A stretch of 6,393 nucleotides of DNA from Microbacteriaceae bacterium (lineage in GTDB: Bacteria; Actinomycetota; Actinomycetes; Actinomycetales; Microbacteriaceae): positions 1-6,393 of the forward strand of contig JAUZFY010000192.1 in NCBI GenBank assembly GCA_030840185.1, read 5' to 3'. Positions 5,859-6,393 of this stretch are shown here, piece after piece; position 1 is the first letter of the stretch; each line of letters starts with the position of its first letter. The notes under the pieces are model-generated. The model saw nothing but the letters and a program-made list of their open reading frames with translations. It had not been told where the DNA came from and ran no database searches. The position numbers were made by a program, and so were the translations under genes.

Positions 5859-6393
5859 ATTCGCAGGACACGACCGTGACGGCGGACGAGAAGGCAGCTG
5901 GCGCCGCGCCGCTGCAGTTGATCATCCGCAACGCTCGTATCGCCACCCAGGACCCGCGGTTGCACAACCTTGGGATCAGGGACGGCGTGATCGTCTCGAT
6001 AACGAACAGCGATGAAGACCTCGGTGCCGCTTCGGAAATCGTGGACGCGGCGGGGCGCTGGGTGATCCCGGGCGCGATCGACACTCACGCCCACATCAAC
6101 CAGCGCGCGTTCGAGTACGACCACATTCCCGGCCTCGGACCGGACGACAATTTCGCCGGTGAGAGCCGCAGCGCGCTGGCCGGCGGGTGCACCACGGCGC
6201 TCAACTACGCCCAGTTCGGCTCGCCGTCACTGATCGACGCCTATCGGATGGGCCTGGACGTCGCGGCCGAACAGTCTCGAATGAACGTCTTCTTCCACGG
6301 CTACCTGATGGACATGGATCACGTCACCGAGATCCCCCAGGCGGTGAAGGAGGGCCTCACCACCTTCAAGATGTTTATGCCATATCGCGGCGA
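5855..6393 (+). CDS. Dihydropyrimidinase/hydantoinase-type amidohydrolase, N-terminal part
   Basis: The window ends inside this gene: 179 codons are present, where the family is usually about 450-500. It belongs to the metal-dependent cyclic amidohydrolases (dihydropyrimidinase, D-hydantoinase, allantoinase), which open cyclic amide or ureide rings. Evidence is the N-terminal beta-strand start LIIRNARIATQ (22-32), the metal motif PGAIDTHAHIN (72-82, His78 and His80), the AGGCTTALNYA strand (109-119) and TTFKMFMPY (169-177). Lys172 there fits the carboxylated metal-bridging lysine. The usual acidic residue after the Gly-Gly-x-Thr-Thr strand is Asn117, so this is a divergent member and substrate should not be assumed. 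Remaining metal and substrate residues lie beyond the edge. Start ATG 5855 overlaps the previous stop (ATGA), with only a weak GAGCAG upstream, so translation likely depends on coupling. Confidence 0.85.
   Translation, partial: MNSQDTTVTADEKAAGAAPLQLIIRNARIATQDPRLHNLGIRDGVIVSITNSDEDLGAASEIVDAAGRWVIPGAIDTHAHINQRAFEYDHIPGLGPDDNFAGESRSALAGGCTTALNYAQFGSPSLIDAYRMGLDVAAEQSRMNVFFHGYLMDMDHVTEIPQAVKEGLTTFKMFMPYRG

Overview
The window is high-GC DNA with the gene style of an actinobacterium: GTG as well as ATG starts, TANNNT-type -10 hexamers, 4-base ATGA gene overlaps and a LacI-family regulator of actinobacterial type. A soil or plant-associated member such as a Microbacteriaceae relative is plausible, but the sequence alone does not fix the genus. 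It holds one compact catabolic locus made of two transcription units and their regulator.

Positions 1-252 are a control region. It contains an upstream conserved element (about 71-109), a -35/-10 promoter (136-165) and a perfect 16-bp palindromic operator (173-188). It drives a three-gene ABC importer operon on the + strand: a lipoprotein substrate-binding protein of the NMT1/SsuA type (253-1344), a NitT/TauT-type ATPase (1354-2175), and a permease with two transmembrane domains fused in one chain (2172-3668). The permease frame ends at a TAG lying inside what should be its last membrane helix. The missing tail is still readable in frame behind the stop (3669-3725), so this looks like a recent nonsense mutation, readthrough or a sequencing error.

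A LacI-family repressor gene lies convergent to the permease on the - strand (3763-4779). Its divergent upstream region (4780-5015) repeats the architecture of 1-252: the same conserved element (4815-4843), the same promoter geometry and the same 14-bp operator core (4907-4920). This second promoter drives a protein of unknown function (5016-5858), which overlaps by ATGA the start of a dihydropyrimidinase/hydantoinase-type amidohydrolase (5855 to the window edge, incomplete).

Reading the parts together, this is an uptake-and-hydrolysis system for a small cyclic amide/ureide-like compound (dihydropyrimidine, hydantoin or similar). It is probably repressed by the local LacI protein through matched operators just downstream of both promoters. 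It is possibly activated by a second regulator bound 26 bp upstream of both -35 boxes. That upstream element has 11-bp-spaced half-sites partly resembling the actinobacterial nitrogen regulator GlnR, which would suit a nitrogen-scavenging role. The substrate, the unknown protein's function and the GlnR assignment are inferences.
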